Assembly (NCBI GenBank): GCA_032718475.1
Contig: JAUCBJ010000777.1
Location: forward strand, 44,983-108,982
Source: Nemertoderma westbladi
Lineage: Eukaryota; Xenacoelomorpha; Nemertodermatida; Nemertodermatidae
Length of the DNA stretch: 64,000 nt
Direction: 5' to 3'
Below, piece by piece: positions 54,047 to 63,422 of this stretch. Made by a program: the position numbers and the translations under genes. Positions within the stretch are counted from its first letter, which is position 1, and every line of letters begins with the position of its first letter. Under the pieces are notes generated by a model. It saw only the letters and a list, made by a program, of their open reading frames with translations. It ran no database searches and was not told where the DNA came from.

Positions 54047-56714
54047 CTACAATACAATGCCAGATTCAGCAACTTGATTGGTAATGTCTACAATATCAGC
54101 ATCATAACCTCTAGTAGCTTCCTCTAGAGTATCAGCTAAATGATGTTGGTTGGTGACCCTGAGACATTCACAAAAACTAAGAAAATCCTTGTAAGATCTT
54201 TTCATTACTGCATTTATAAGTACAACATTCTTTAACGCTATCGATTCTTTGCATTCGATTATTTCTATGATGGATTTACTTATAACTTTTCTGCTAATAA
54301 GAAGCTGTGCCACAAACTTAGTTTGTTCTAAATCTTTCATTAACATATATTTATACTTTGTTAGAATGACAGGGAACATTTGGTCTTCCATTTTGATTTT
54401 TTCATGCAAAATTTCAACCAAAAGCGGTTGATTGGTTACATATAATGCTTCAATTAATATTTTGTAATTCTTTTCTGATCCCCATTTTATTGACTCCAAC
54501 AAAATCTTATTCTTACTCAACAAATTCGACTTAGATTCAATTACAGCTGAAACTTCCTTTGATATAACCCCCTTACTTTCTAAGTATACAAGTAACTCTG
54601 TGATTTCTAGTCTATCAATAAGATCTTCTTGGTTAGATGTAATGTTTAACCAATGTGAGCTAAATTTACTAACAACTGGGAATTTACCACTAATAAATCG
54701 ACTTCTGACAGAGTTATTAAATTTACATTTTAGGAAATCATTTGATAGAATATCTGACAGTTTTACAAAGTGAAAACACCCTTCTTCATTGCAGTCAAGT
54801 AATCTGTGTTGATCGCATTTAGCATTACATTCACATTTTATTTCGAAATCAAATGAAATATTTCTAAACCTCATATGGGTAATAATTTCCTTCAATGATG
54901 TATTAATAAAATGATTTATTTTATTCACAATATCCGAATCTGGTGCAAGTTTACTTTCAGTTTGTTCATCGCCCGAACTAAACATCTCCGATCTAATTAC
55001 CTGAACTTTAATCCAATTTAATGAAATAGAAGATCTTTCCAAAATTACTTGATGATTAAAATCTAAAAATACATGAGCAACTCTGTGGTAAAGTTTAGGT
55101 TGAATTACTTTATTACCTACAATGTATGACAAATCAATAGTTCTCTTAATTAAACGGTAGTACAATCCTTGCGGTAAGAAACTCTTGAATGTAATATAAA
55201 ATTCAACTTTACATTGTCTTGGTGTGAATGGAGTATATCTAACAGATTTAAGGCGGCAAGGTACATAATAAGCCAACTTTACATCATCTTGCAATGTTAT
55301 TTCTGTCCTCGGTAAAACCCGTTCACATAATAAATCGAAACGTTCTAGAATATTCAACATAAATTGTTTTTTATCAAGAACACCTTCCCACAGATAATCA
55401 AGGAGTTCTTCATGTAATATACCATTGTCATCCAGGTCCTTCCAGAAAGTAAAATGATGTTTCTTTATTTTGTCTTTTACAGTTATTATTTTGGTAAACA
55501 TTCCGCTCAACCATTCTGGGCTCAGTATAACAGTGTCTCTTAGAGATTCATCGTCAAAGTAAATTATTGTACCCAAATCGTGGTAAAATTCTAACATGGT
55601 TTTCAAACCAATGTTATCCATTTCTACATCAATATCCTTTAATTTAATCTCTAGCAAGTCAATGTCAATATAAACTTTACCCTCCATGATTAATTGAGAC
55701 ACAATTTGGTCAAATTTTAGATATTGCAAAGGTATTTCCTCCTTAAAATTTACCATTTCCCTGACAATATCGGCCTGTAAATTTTCAAGTTCTTTATCTC
55801 CACGATTTATAATTTCTCTATTATTCTCTATAGCGAAGTAATCCTTAATTAGATTAGTTGTATATGAAGATTTACCCAAATGGATCTTAATGTTTTCAAA
55901 CATTTTACTGGCTATTACAGATTGAGTATCAGGATCAGCATGTAAGCTGCCTTTATGAGTGCCAACTACAAAAACAGGTGGACAAGAATTTACTTCTAGT
56001 TTTGTACCAAATGAACAAATATTTTTTAACCAAAAATCAATAAACTCAATATTTTTAATTTCACCGAAAACAAACTCATTAATTTTGTTTTCATCAACTC
56101 TAAATATAATATCAGCAGTTTTTTCCAGATCTTCAATCAGATTAAAGACAATTACATAAATAGCGCGTCTACTGAAAAATATCTGATGGGTTGTGTAATA
56201 AATACATTGGCCACCAAAATCGACTATCTGTAGAGAAAAGCGACTGTCTTCCTCATTAAATTTAGCCAGAATATCTTGGGGTTTACCAGATAACAATATA
56301 TCTTCTACTCCCTTTGTGATGTTTTTAGGAATATCATTTTCCCTAGCATCCCGCATGGGTTGCCTGGAAACGTTTTCTTCAATAGGTTTACTTTCATTCT
56401 CACCAGTTAATATCGGTGGACTAGAAATTATATTTCTTCTACTTCCATATTTTGAATTTAAACCAGGTAATACTGAAACTACCCGCCTCCCCAAACTATC
56501 CTTTTGGACTTTCTCAGCACTAACACTAGAATCTGTAGCAGTAGTCTCAGGTTGACCATCAGTAGCAGACGTAGAGGTTGACACTGAGGGTGTGCCAATG
56601 CCGATACCAATTGCTGAAGTTCCAGAAATATTAGACTCATCAACTGCAAATTGTTTTCTTTCCAGAACAGTTTTTGCAATTTCTTTAGTAATAACGACAT
56701 CAACAGCTGTCGCA
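54047..56714 (-). CDS. ROCO gene main exon, part after the frameshift: Roc C-half, COR, CARD-CARD
   Basis: The frame is open from just after the frameshift. A 845-residue stretch counted from a GTG at 56582-56584 is preceded in frame by about 43 more coding residues (DKSATAVDVVITKEIAKTVL). In that 845-residue numbering: a Ser/Thr-rich linker 1-60; Roc switch II D-F-G-G-Q at 122-126 followed by THQ; a G4-like THKG at 209-212; COR about 285-480; a Cys cluster C584-C603 that could bind zinc; CARD-like 1 about 645-730 (DRLEITELLVYLESKGVISK); CARD-like 2 about 738-825 (LLISRKVISKSIIEIIE and FLSFCECLRVTNQHHLADTL). The two death folds look like a tandem duplication, the second closer to the CARD consensus. 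No kinase domain follows COR, unlike LRRK proteins. Confidence 0.85.
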
Positions 56715-57657
56715 CTTTTATCTTATTTCTTTCATGTTGGTCCAATCTGTGTTTTGTTCAGTATTTATAGCACAGTTAGTTGATGAGTTAATACCATCTG
56801 TTATTGGTTCATTAATATCAAACGGTTGACCAATAAGGGCCTTCTTCAAACTAGTTTTACCAGCCCTCTCTTGTCCCACTAACATTAACCGGGTTTTCAG
56901 TATCCATGTAGTCCCTTTAGAAAGAGCAGCTTTATATGCAGCCAATGCTTCTGGGCCTCTTGCCAGTATCTCTAAGGGCAATTTTTGTTCTTTTATATAA
57001 TTAATTAAAAGTTTAGGAACATGCAGTGTATTTAATCTAACGGTTAGAAGTCCCATGTTTCTGAATTTATTAGCAATTTCTATTGTTGAAACTTCATCTA
57101 AACCCCAAACACTAACCAGATTCTGTGTTGTTAATTCAGAAATATCCGTATCCAGTCTAAAGTAAAGTTCTTTTTCTCTATCTGTAAGAATATAAACAGA
57201 AGATTTAATTATATTAGTTATCTTACCCTGAAGTGGTTTATTTATGGGACCAACCCATCCAATATACTCAACAATTTCATTCAATTCCTCCGTTTCCTCC
57301 AATATATCTTCTATCTTTTTGATACTTGTCTTTCTTTCAGTTTGTCTTTCTCTTATCGTATCAATTACCAGAAATGTCCCGCCCCCATCTCCTGTATAAA
57401 GTAAAATTGTTGATTAAACTGACTAATAATTATAAATATTTATCAACAATACATTCACAATAATTCAACTGAAACAGATCCCCACCCCCAATTTTTTTTT
57501 CTACAAATCTTTATAAATATTGCTTGAAATTTGAAACACAAGTAGTTCAACTCACCGTTGGTGTTACCATGAAGCAGGACAGGAATTTTCGATTTGCCTT
57601 TAATTTTTTATAAGAAAAGTGTCTTTTTTTAAGTTGCACCCTTCGTATCGCCGCCAT
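54047..57657 (-). CDS. ROCO-family GTPase with two C-terminal CARD-like domains (gene span)
   Basis: Minus-strand gene with at least two exons and about 900 or more codons. Sense order: a first exon (57556 up to about 57657); a 164-base GT-AG intron (57392-57555); then one long exon to the TAG at 54047-54049. The protein carries a Roc GTPase domain (P-loop GQERAGKTS, switch DFGGQ, then THQ and GTHKG). A COR domain follows (VILSPEWLSGMF and LAYYVPCRL), then a cysteine cluster, then two death-fold domains of CARD type. ROCO proteins are dimeric GTPases used in signalling, and CARDs mediate homotypic assembly in innate immunity and cell death. A cytosolic immune-type signalling role is therefore likely but inferred. 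A single-base frameshift near 56718-56740 interrupts the Roc domain. The gene may be a pseudogene or the base may be an assembly error. Confidence 0.8.
56718..57391 (-). CDS. ROCO gene main exon, part before the frameshift: Roc N-half with P-loop
   Basis: The acceptor is TTTATACAG followed by GAGATGG, and the coding frame runs G-D-G-G-G-T-F-L-V-I-D-T from 57391. Before Roc there is a segment of about 140 residues (EYIGWVGPINKPLQGK, then LPLEILARGPEALAAYKAAL). The Roc P-loop RLMLVGQERAGKTSLKKAL is at about 56840-56886, with the G-K-T-S binding residues. The TDGI segment (around 56800) is the switch I region. The frame ends at TAA 56718-56720 just after WTNMKEIR, although the conserved sequence clearly continues one frame over (see 54047-56714). 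Confidence 0.85.
57556..57657 (-). CDS. ROCO gene upstream exon (tentative start)
   Basis: Donor ACCAACG followed by GTGAGT at 57555. In the frame that joins the next exon, the last residues are KGKSKIPVLLHGNTN, then G-D-G-G-G after splicing, which reads naturally. That frame meets a TAA at 57608-57610. An ATG with good context (GAATGGCGGCG, ATG at 57655-57657) opens a different frame (MAAIRRVQLKKRHFSYKK) in the same exon. A one-base length error in the A run at 57604-57609 would join the two. Otherwise the real exon starts at a splice acceptor, or further exons lie upstream. Confidence 0.5.
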
Positions 57658-58659
57658 TCTTACTATTAATCGTAATTTATTTATATCATTAGAAAGCTTA
57701 CGTTGCCATGATTCCAAATATGTAACAATACCTGACTTTCGTTTAGAAACAGCTGAGAAATAGGTGTTCAAAGATATAAAGAATTATCTTTCACATGATA
57801 ACATTTATTCCGTTTAGTAAATACAAAACCTTCTGGGACATATTATTTATGTATGTGTACTGTGTAGCCAGGTATACATAAATCTGTTGCCTAAGAAACG
57901 ATATTTCATAGCAGGCATAAGAAAAATAATAACACGTTCTAGAATGTTGTTTATATTAATTAGAATAAATGGCCTCAAGAGAACGATAATTTTGCAATCT
58001 TTGAACGCCAGTATATATCATAATCATATGTTTCTCAACGAAATTCAGACATTGTATTATCTTTTTTTGTATATTAAAATTTAAAGGCAAAGTCGAAAAT
58101 TATAGCTCCATGTTAACGTCAACAGTGATAGTTGAACAAGTTGTGTTTCAAATGTCAATTTCAAGCAATATGTTAAATATTTGTAGGGAAATATGGAGGG
58201 TGAAAGGGAGGGGGGGGGGGGGGGGGGGGGAATCACAACGATCGAAAATCACATTTTTACTGTATTATGGGCAAGGTGTACTGTAATAGGTAGGTTGATG
58301 TTGTAGGCCTAAGTTAGGTGTGTGGGACTGTGTGGCAGACCTGAATATGAAAGTTTTTATTATACAGTTCGGTTGTATTGGCTGTACAATAACTGTACTG
58401 CATTACAGTACCGGTAGGCCTATATCAGTTTATTGTTAATTTTCGCATATTGCTACGGAAACTAGCTAAAATTATAATCGTATAATTTTAAAAAAATCGT
58501 ATAATTTTAAAAAAATGTTCTATAAATGTTAAAATTATACTCTTTTCTTATAAATTGCTCTGATACGGGATTCTAGAAAATATACATTACATTATATTTA
58601 ATACAAATTAATGTAGTGGCATGAGCTATAGTATAATAATAATACAAAGACAAATATAA
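57658..58659. other. Intergenic region between divergent ROCO and Crypton-type genes
   Basis: The two genes are transcribed away from each other, so both promoters are expected here. No core promoter element can be assigned with confidence. Contains a 21-base G run (58210-58230) and a duplicated CGTATAATTTTAAAAAAAT-like stretch at about 58479-58515. Confidence 0.5.
58210..58230 (+). repeat. G homopolymer, 21 bases
   Basis: Uninterrupted G run in an AT-rich intergenic region. The length in the assembly is unreliable. Confidence 0.9.
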
Positions 58660-60306
58660 ATGTCTTATACAAACAGATTCCAAAGTGTTTCTGTTGAAAG
58701 ACAGAATTATTTAATAGATAATAGAATTAGCAAAAATACCAAACTTGCTACGAGTTCTCATATAGCGATACTACAATCGTATCTGAAAGAAACTGGTAAA
58801 GGAGATCTTTCATCATTGAGCAATGACGATCTACCTAGTTTGCTCTTTGAATTTTATTCAAATATTCGAAAGGAAGATAATTCTTTTTACAAACTCACCT
58901 CACTGAAAGCCATCCGTGCATCTTTAAATAGACATTTCAAAATCGAGCGCAATATTGATATAGTTAGCGATAGTGAGTTTAGTCAAGCTAACCTGATGTT
59001 TACGGCGATGAGTGTAGAAACAAAAAAGCAAGGAAAGGCCGTTATAATGAATAAGAGGCAAATCATTGAAGAAGATCTTATAAAGATAAAGGAATACTTC
59101 ACAATAGATAAAACTCTTTGTGAACCTAAGAAGCTTCAGCAAAGTGTATTGTTCTATATACTATATTTCTTTTGTCGCAGGGGAAGAGAAAATCTCTATG
59201 GAATGACTAAAAGCACTTTTGCTATTCAAGTAGACCATTCCACTGGATTACGCTATTTAGAACAAGCAGTGGATGAGCTTGATAAGAATCATGGCCCCAA
59301 TGACACGGCTATTGCAAACGAAGGGCGGCTTTATGAAAACCCTGACGACGATCAATGCCCGCTGCACTCATATGAGTTGTATGTATCAAAGCTAAGTTCT
59401 CAAAGTGCTTGTTTGTGGCAGAAGCCACGCCAGAAACCACAAGTGAGAGACAAAATGTGGTATGAAGGAAGGATTGTTGGACGCAACACATTAGCTGGAT
59501 TTATGACCAATCTCTGTGTTAACTTAGAGCTTAGTCAAAAATACACCAACCACTGCATTCGTGCCACCTGCATTACACATTTAGACCAGGCAGGATTTGA
59601 AGCGAGGCATATTTGCGCTTTGACCGCGCACAAGAACGAAGGAAGCATTCGGGCATATGCCCCTAAATGCTCTGAAATTAAAAAGAAAGAAATGTTTGAC
59701 AGCTTGTCATCTGTCTTCTCAAAAAAACGTAGAATAGACAATATCGACAACTTTGCTCCTGAAATGGATATCCATGTCATTGCCAATGATGATGATGAAT
59801 TGCTTGTCGCGGCTCTTGAAGAAGTAGAGAGTGTTGGACATTTAGGTGGAGGACAATTTCTCAATCCAGGTTTCAGGGCGTTCACTGGTGCTGGAGATCC
59901 TGGTATACAAGGTGTTGGAAGACAAGGATTCCGTGGTGTAGGAGGGTCAGCCTTCACAGGTGTTGGTCTAGGTGTACAGGGTGTTGGAGGTCCAGGATAC
60001 CCAGGTGTTGGAAGTCAAAGATTTCGTGGTGTAGGAGGGTCAGCCTTCACAGGTGTTGGTCTAGGTGTACAGGGTGTTGGAGGTCCAGGACACCCAGGTG
60101 TTGGAAGTCAAAGATTTCGTGGTGTAGGAGGGTCAGCCTTCACAGGTGTTGGTCTAGGTGTACAGGGTGTTGGAGGTCCAGGATACCCAGGTGTTGGAGG
60201 CTCAGGGATAAACTTTGGTTTGATGAGGAATTATAATTACCCGTCTACATTTCCTCCACCTATTATAAATAACTCAAATGTCAATATAAATTATTACAAA
60301 ATATAG
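58660..60306 (+). CDS. Crypton-type tyrosine recombinase with glycine-rich repeat tail
   Basis: A 548-residue intronless ORF starting MSYTNRFQSV. Residues 1-355 match the layout of Crypton-derived tyrosine recombinases (the DUF3504-type domain seen in KIAA1958, ZMYM and QRICH1 relatives). They have an N-terminal helical core-binding part, the first arginine region FCRRGRENLYGM (R173-R176), the box NHCIRATCITHLDQAG (H298, R301), TAHKNEGSIRAYAP with H324, and the candidate nucleophile Y333. All catalytic positions I can place are present, so it may still be active; the family acts by DNA strand exchange. Residues about 385-520 are a Gly/Val-rich tail with a 31-residue repeat (GVGSQRFRGVGGSAFTGVG...), unusual for the family. 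I found no flanking repeats marking a mobile element, so a domesticated gene and an intact element are both possible. Confidence 0.85.
   Translation: MSYTNRFQSVSVERQNYLIDNRISKNTKLATSSHIAILQSYLKETGKGDLSSLSNDDLPSLLFEFYSNIRKEDNSFYKLTSLKAIRASLNRHFKIERNIDIVSDSEFSQANLMFTAMSVETKKQGKAVIMNKRQIIEEDLIKIKEYFTIDKTLCEPKKLQQSVLFYILYFFCRRGRENLYGMTKSTFAIQVDHSTGLRYLEQAVDELDKNHGPNDTAIANEGRLYENPDDDQCPLHSYELYVSKLSSQSACLWQKPRQKPQVRDKMWYEGRIVGRNTLAGFMTNLCVNLELSQKYTNHCIRATCITHLDQAGFEARHICALTAHKNEGSIRAYAPKCSEIKKKEMFDSLSSVFSKKRRIDNIDNFAPEMDIHVIANDDDELLVAALEEVESVGHLGGGQFLNPGFRAFTGAGDPGIQGVGRQGFRGVGGSAFTGVGLGVQGVGGPGYPGVGSQRFRGVGGSAFTGVGLGVQGVGGPGHPGVGSQRFRGVGGSAFTGVGLGVQGVGGPGYPGVGGSGINFGLMRNYNYPSTFPPPIINNSNVNINYYKI
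59925..60205 (+). repeat. 93-bp coding repeat in the recombinase tail, about 3 units
   Basis: In-frame repeat of 31 codons containing GGTGTAGGAGGGTCAGCC and GGTCTAGGTGTACAGGGTG. The units are nearly identical at the DNA level, so the expansion is recent. Confidence 0.9.
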
Positions 60307-60411
60307 CTTGTATCGGTGTAATTTCATTAGGCGTTTTTCTTCGTAATAACATTAAAAATACTATAAAATGATACAGTATAATATGCTTAACATACTATTT
60401 AACTGTGAAAT

Positions 60412-60417
60412 AATAAA
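60412..60417 (+). terminator. Polyadenylation signal AATAAA downstream of the recombinase gene
   Basis: AATAAA about 106 bases after the stop codon, in AT-rich sequence. A plausible 3' processing signal, but such hexamers are common by chance here. Confidence 0.4.
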
Positions 60418-60558
60418 TTAAATAACCATGTTGTATTGGAACTCATCCTAAAAATTGGCTTTAAACGCATACACTACGCTAGTAGTACTTCCAATATGCT
60501 CAAATTAACAATAAACACAATATTGCAATGTTCTAGAGTTAATATACGGAAATAATAA

Positions 60559-60710
60559 CCTGAAGCGAATAAAACTGAATAATCACTGATGCCGTTCCTG
60601 AAGCAAATTAACCTGTATAATTACCGAGGCCGTAGGCCGAGGTTATTATATTAGGTTAATTTGCTGAAGGATAAGGCAGAAGTGATTATTACAGTTTTAT
60701 TCGCTGAAGG
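60559..60710. mobile_element. Short inverted-repeat element (MITE-like)
   Basis: A 152-base imperfect palindrome. The left arm starts CCTGAAGCGAATAAAACTG; the right arm, reversed, reads CCTTCAGCGAATAAAACTG. Further matching blocks are AATAATCACT and CAGCAAATTAACCT. The centre is GAGGCCGTAGGCCGAGG. It is flanked by TAA on both sides (60556-60558 and 60711-60713), which would fit a 3-bp TWA target of PIF/Harbinger-type elements. No coding capacity. Confidence 0.6.
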
Positions 60711-60735
60711 TAAATATATTTAAAGTGGTACAGCA

Positions 60736-61625
60736 CATGGTTACCTAAACCACTTCGTTACCGCAGTTCTACACCACGTGGTTACCGCTGTGGTACACCA
60801 CTTGGTTACCGCAGTAGTACACCACTTGGCTACCACAGTTCTACACCACGTGGTTACCGCTGTGGTACACCACTTGATTACCACGTGGTTACCTCCACCA
60901 CTTGGTTACCGCAGTAGTACACCACTTGGTTACCGCAGTGCTACACCACTTGGTTACCGCAGTAGTACACCACTTGGCTACCACAGTGCTACACCACGTG
61001 GTTACCGCTGTGGTTCACCACTTGGTTACCACAGTTGTACACCACATGGTTCCCTACACCACTTGGTTACCGCAGTGCTACAACACTTGGTTACTGAAGT
61101 AGTACACCACTTGGCTACCACAGTGCTACACCACGTGGTTACCGCTGTGGTACACCACTTGGTTACCGCTATGGTATACCACTTGGTTACCGCAGTGGTA
61201 CACCACATGGTTACCTACACCACTTGGTTACCGCAGTGGTACACCACTTGGTTACCGCAGTAGTACACCTCTTGGCTACCACAGTGCTACACCACGTGGT
61301 TACCGCTGTGGTACACCACTTGGTTACAACAGTGGTACACCACATGGTTACCTACACCACTTGGTTACCACAGTGGTACACCACTTGGTTACCGAAGTGC
61401 TGCACCACTTGGTTACCGCAGTTGTACACCACTTGGCTACCACAGTGCTACACCACCTGGTTACCACAGTGGTACACCACATGGTTACCTACACCACTTG
61501 GTTACCGCAGTGGTACACCACTTGGTTACCGCAGTGCTACACCAGTTGGTTACAGCAGTAGTACACCACTTGGCTACCACATTGCTACACCACGTGGTTA
61601 CCGCTGTGGTACACCACTTGGTTAT
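60736..61625. repeat. 24-bp tandem array, about 37 units
   Basis: Unit GTTACCGCAGTAGTACACCACTTG with variants (GGCTACCACAGTGCTACACCACGTGGTTACC). The period is 24 bases, so several frames stay open; none is a gene. A TGGTTACCTACACCACT junction recurs, indicating higher-order block duplication. Some units carry the E-box palindrome CACGTG. Confidence 0.93.
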
Positions 61626-61629
61626 CGGT

Positions 61630-62503
61630 AATGGTTTTGGTTATTAATAATAAATGAATTGTTTTGGTTATTCAAGCAGAACTACCGGTACCAGTTACAT
61701 TGAACCGCCATTGATACAAACAAACTAACAACCTTGCAGTTACAGTACTTAATGTTAATAGGTAATACCTTCTGATTTTCAGTGGCCTATATTCTGATCT
61801 TAGACTAATTTCTTTCCCATAGTACCAACATACAGGAGGAGGCGGTGAATATGACAGGAGGAGGTAGTGAATGATAATGTTCAGTAATCCTCTTCATAAC
61901 GGTAAGTTGATAATTTTTGAAATAAAATTAATTTAGAGATTAATAATTACCGGCTGACCGGTGCGGTAACGGTACGGTAATGTAACTTCAGAACTTAATT
62001 TAACAGTTTTAATAAAGTTGGCATATTAATTAATAATAACCTCTAATATTATGCCGGTTATCTTTAATAAGCCTACAGAAATCTACAGCATACAGTAGAT
62101 GTGGATATTTACACCCCCCCCCCCCCCCCCCCCCCATGAGGACCTCCGGAACCAAAACAAGCCGTACCTTACAGGAATATTGATCCGTGAATAACCAATC
62201 CGTTCAGCTCACGGTTCAAATTTCCTGTTTTCATACAGGAATTTTGATCCATTCAGAAGGAGTTGTGGAGTGGATCTTCATATCGGTAAGTAAATTATTA
62301 TTAATTAATTAAATTAATTTAGAGATTAATAATTACTAAATTAACTTCATTTACCACCGGGTACCGGTAACTGATCTATGTAGGCCTAATAAAATACATA
62401 TAAAATAAATAAATATATATGTTTAAGTACCGGTGGGCCTAATTAAAATATTATAATAAATAATAAAGTTGGCCTAAAGGTACTGGTATTAATAATTAAT
62501 CAC
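61630..62503. other. Intron or intergenic DNA left of the WD40 exon, with a degenerate internal duplication
   Basis: 61918-62100 and 62308-62545 resemble each other in parts: AATTTAGAGATTAATAATTAC in both, and TATGCCGGTTATC...ACAGAAATCTACAGC at 62050-62094 and 62512-62543. The second member includes the end of the WD40 exon. Also contains a 22-base C run (62114-62135) and CGGTAAGT at 61900 and 62284. Confidence 0.55.
62114..62135 (+). repeat. C homopolymer, 22 bases
   Basis: Uninterrupted C run; the length is unreliable in an assembly. Confidence 0.9.
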
Positions 62504-63379
62504 CTGTAATAATATGCCGGTTATCGTTACAGAAATCTACAGCGTCGATGCCGCTCCCAGTTCCTTCAATCCGGTTGATAACCTTCCCAGTTACAGAATT
62601 TAGAATATAAATCAACCCGGTGTTCCTCCCAACAGCAGCGATTCTGGATCCGTTGGGACTCAATACGATCCTGTAGACTCCAGGAGTTGCTTCCTGTCTC
62701 CACAAGGTCTCCCCCGGTACCAACAACGAAGCGATGGATCCCTCCTCTCCCATCCACCGACACCACTGACTCCCCATCCGGACCCCAACCCAGACCGTAG
62801 ACACCCACACTCCAGACCCCCCCACTGTGACTGTGCCCCCGGTATTGGTACAACATCTCCTGGGTTCCGGTCACCCAAACGTTTACTGTTCCATCCACCG
62901 AACAGCTGGCCAACCGGGACCCGTTCGAGTCGAACCGAATACAGTAAACCGGCCTAGAATGCCCCACCCAGTTCGTGACCTTATATTTCCTACCAGTTAT
63001 TGATATAATAGAAATCCCCCCTTTGTGCCCACATGTTGTAATGACGTCCCGGTTGGAGGGATTTATATCTATTCCCCGCCCCCATCTACCCTCCCCCCCC
63101 ACCAACCACTAACTCCCTCCCCGGTACCTCCACTACGACCCTCCAACCGGTCGCTTCCCGCTCCCAGACAGTCACCAACCCCCCCTCCCAGGTTCCCGAG
63201 GCAACGCGGTTCCCGTCCGTAGAAACCGCGACTGTCGAGTAAAAGGTAGAACCTCCGGATCGCGGTAGATCTTCCTTTTCGTAGAGAGTCGATGAGTTGA
63301 CGATACAGGCGAGGTTGCGAGACACAAAGACAACCTCCTCGGTACCCGGGATCACTTTGAGGTCCTGGATCGGCGCCAT
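62504..63379 (-). CDS. WD40-repeat protein, first exon (two apparent frameshifts)
   Basis: Starts ATGGCGCCGATCCAG at 63377-63379 in good context (AACAATGG). The protein shows WD40 blades, recognised by VAVSTDGNRVASGTWEGGLV and VTVWE, then GHSRPVYCIRFDSNGSRLAS then CSVDGTVNVWV, then VYGLGWGPDGESVVSVDGRG and IVLSPNGSRIAAVGRNTGLI. Such proteins are beta-propeller scaffolds; I cannot name the subfamily. The frame shifts twice. At a G8 run (plus strand C 63093-63100) the reading continues one base over into GEGRWGRGIDINPSN. At a G5 run (62711-62715) it continues into GETLWRQEATPGVYR. In each case one fewer G keeps the blades in frame. The sequence ends at HIITG with a possible donor (ACAG followed by GTGATT, 62503-62504), so further exons probably lie beyond or are lost. 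Confidence 0.7.
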
Positions 63380-63422
63380 TGTTAGGGGGATTATTGGTTC
63401 TGGAAGATAAAATGAATAATTA

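Noticed and set aside
57547-57771. 74-codon minus-strand ORF as a separate gene
   Set aside because: It overlaps the likely first ROCO exon, and its last codons read through the GTGAGT donor. Its middle ATG is used instead as a tentative ROCO start.
60778-61631. ORFs made of TAVVHHLV or TTWLPQ repeats
   Set aside because: The 24-bp period keeps frames open; no start context or domain.
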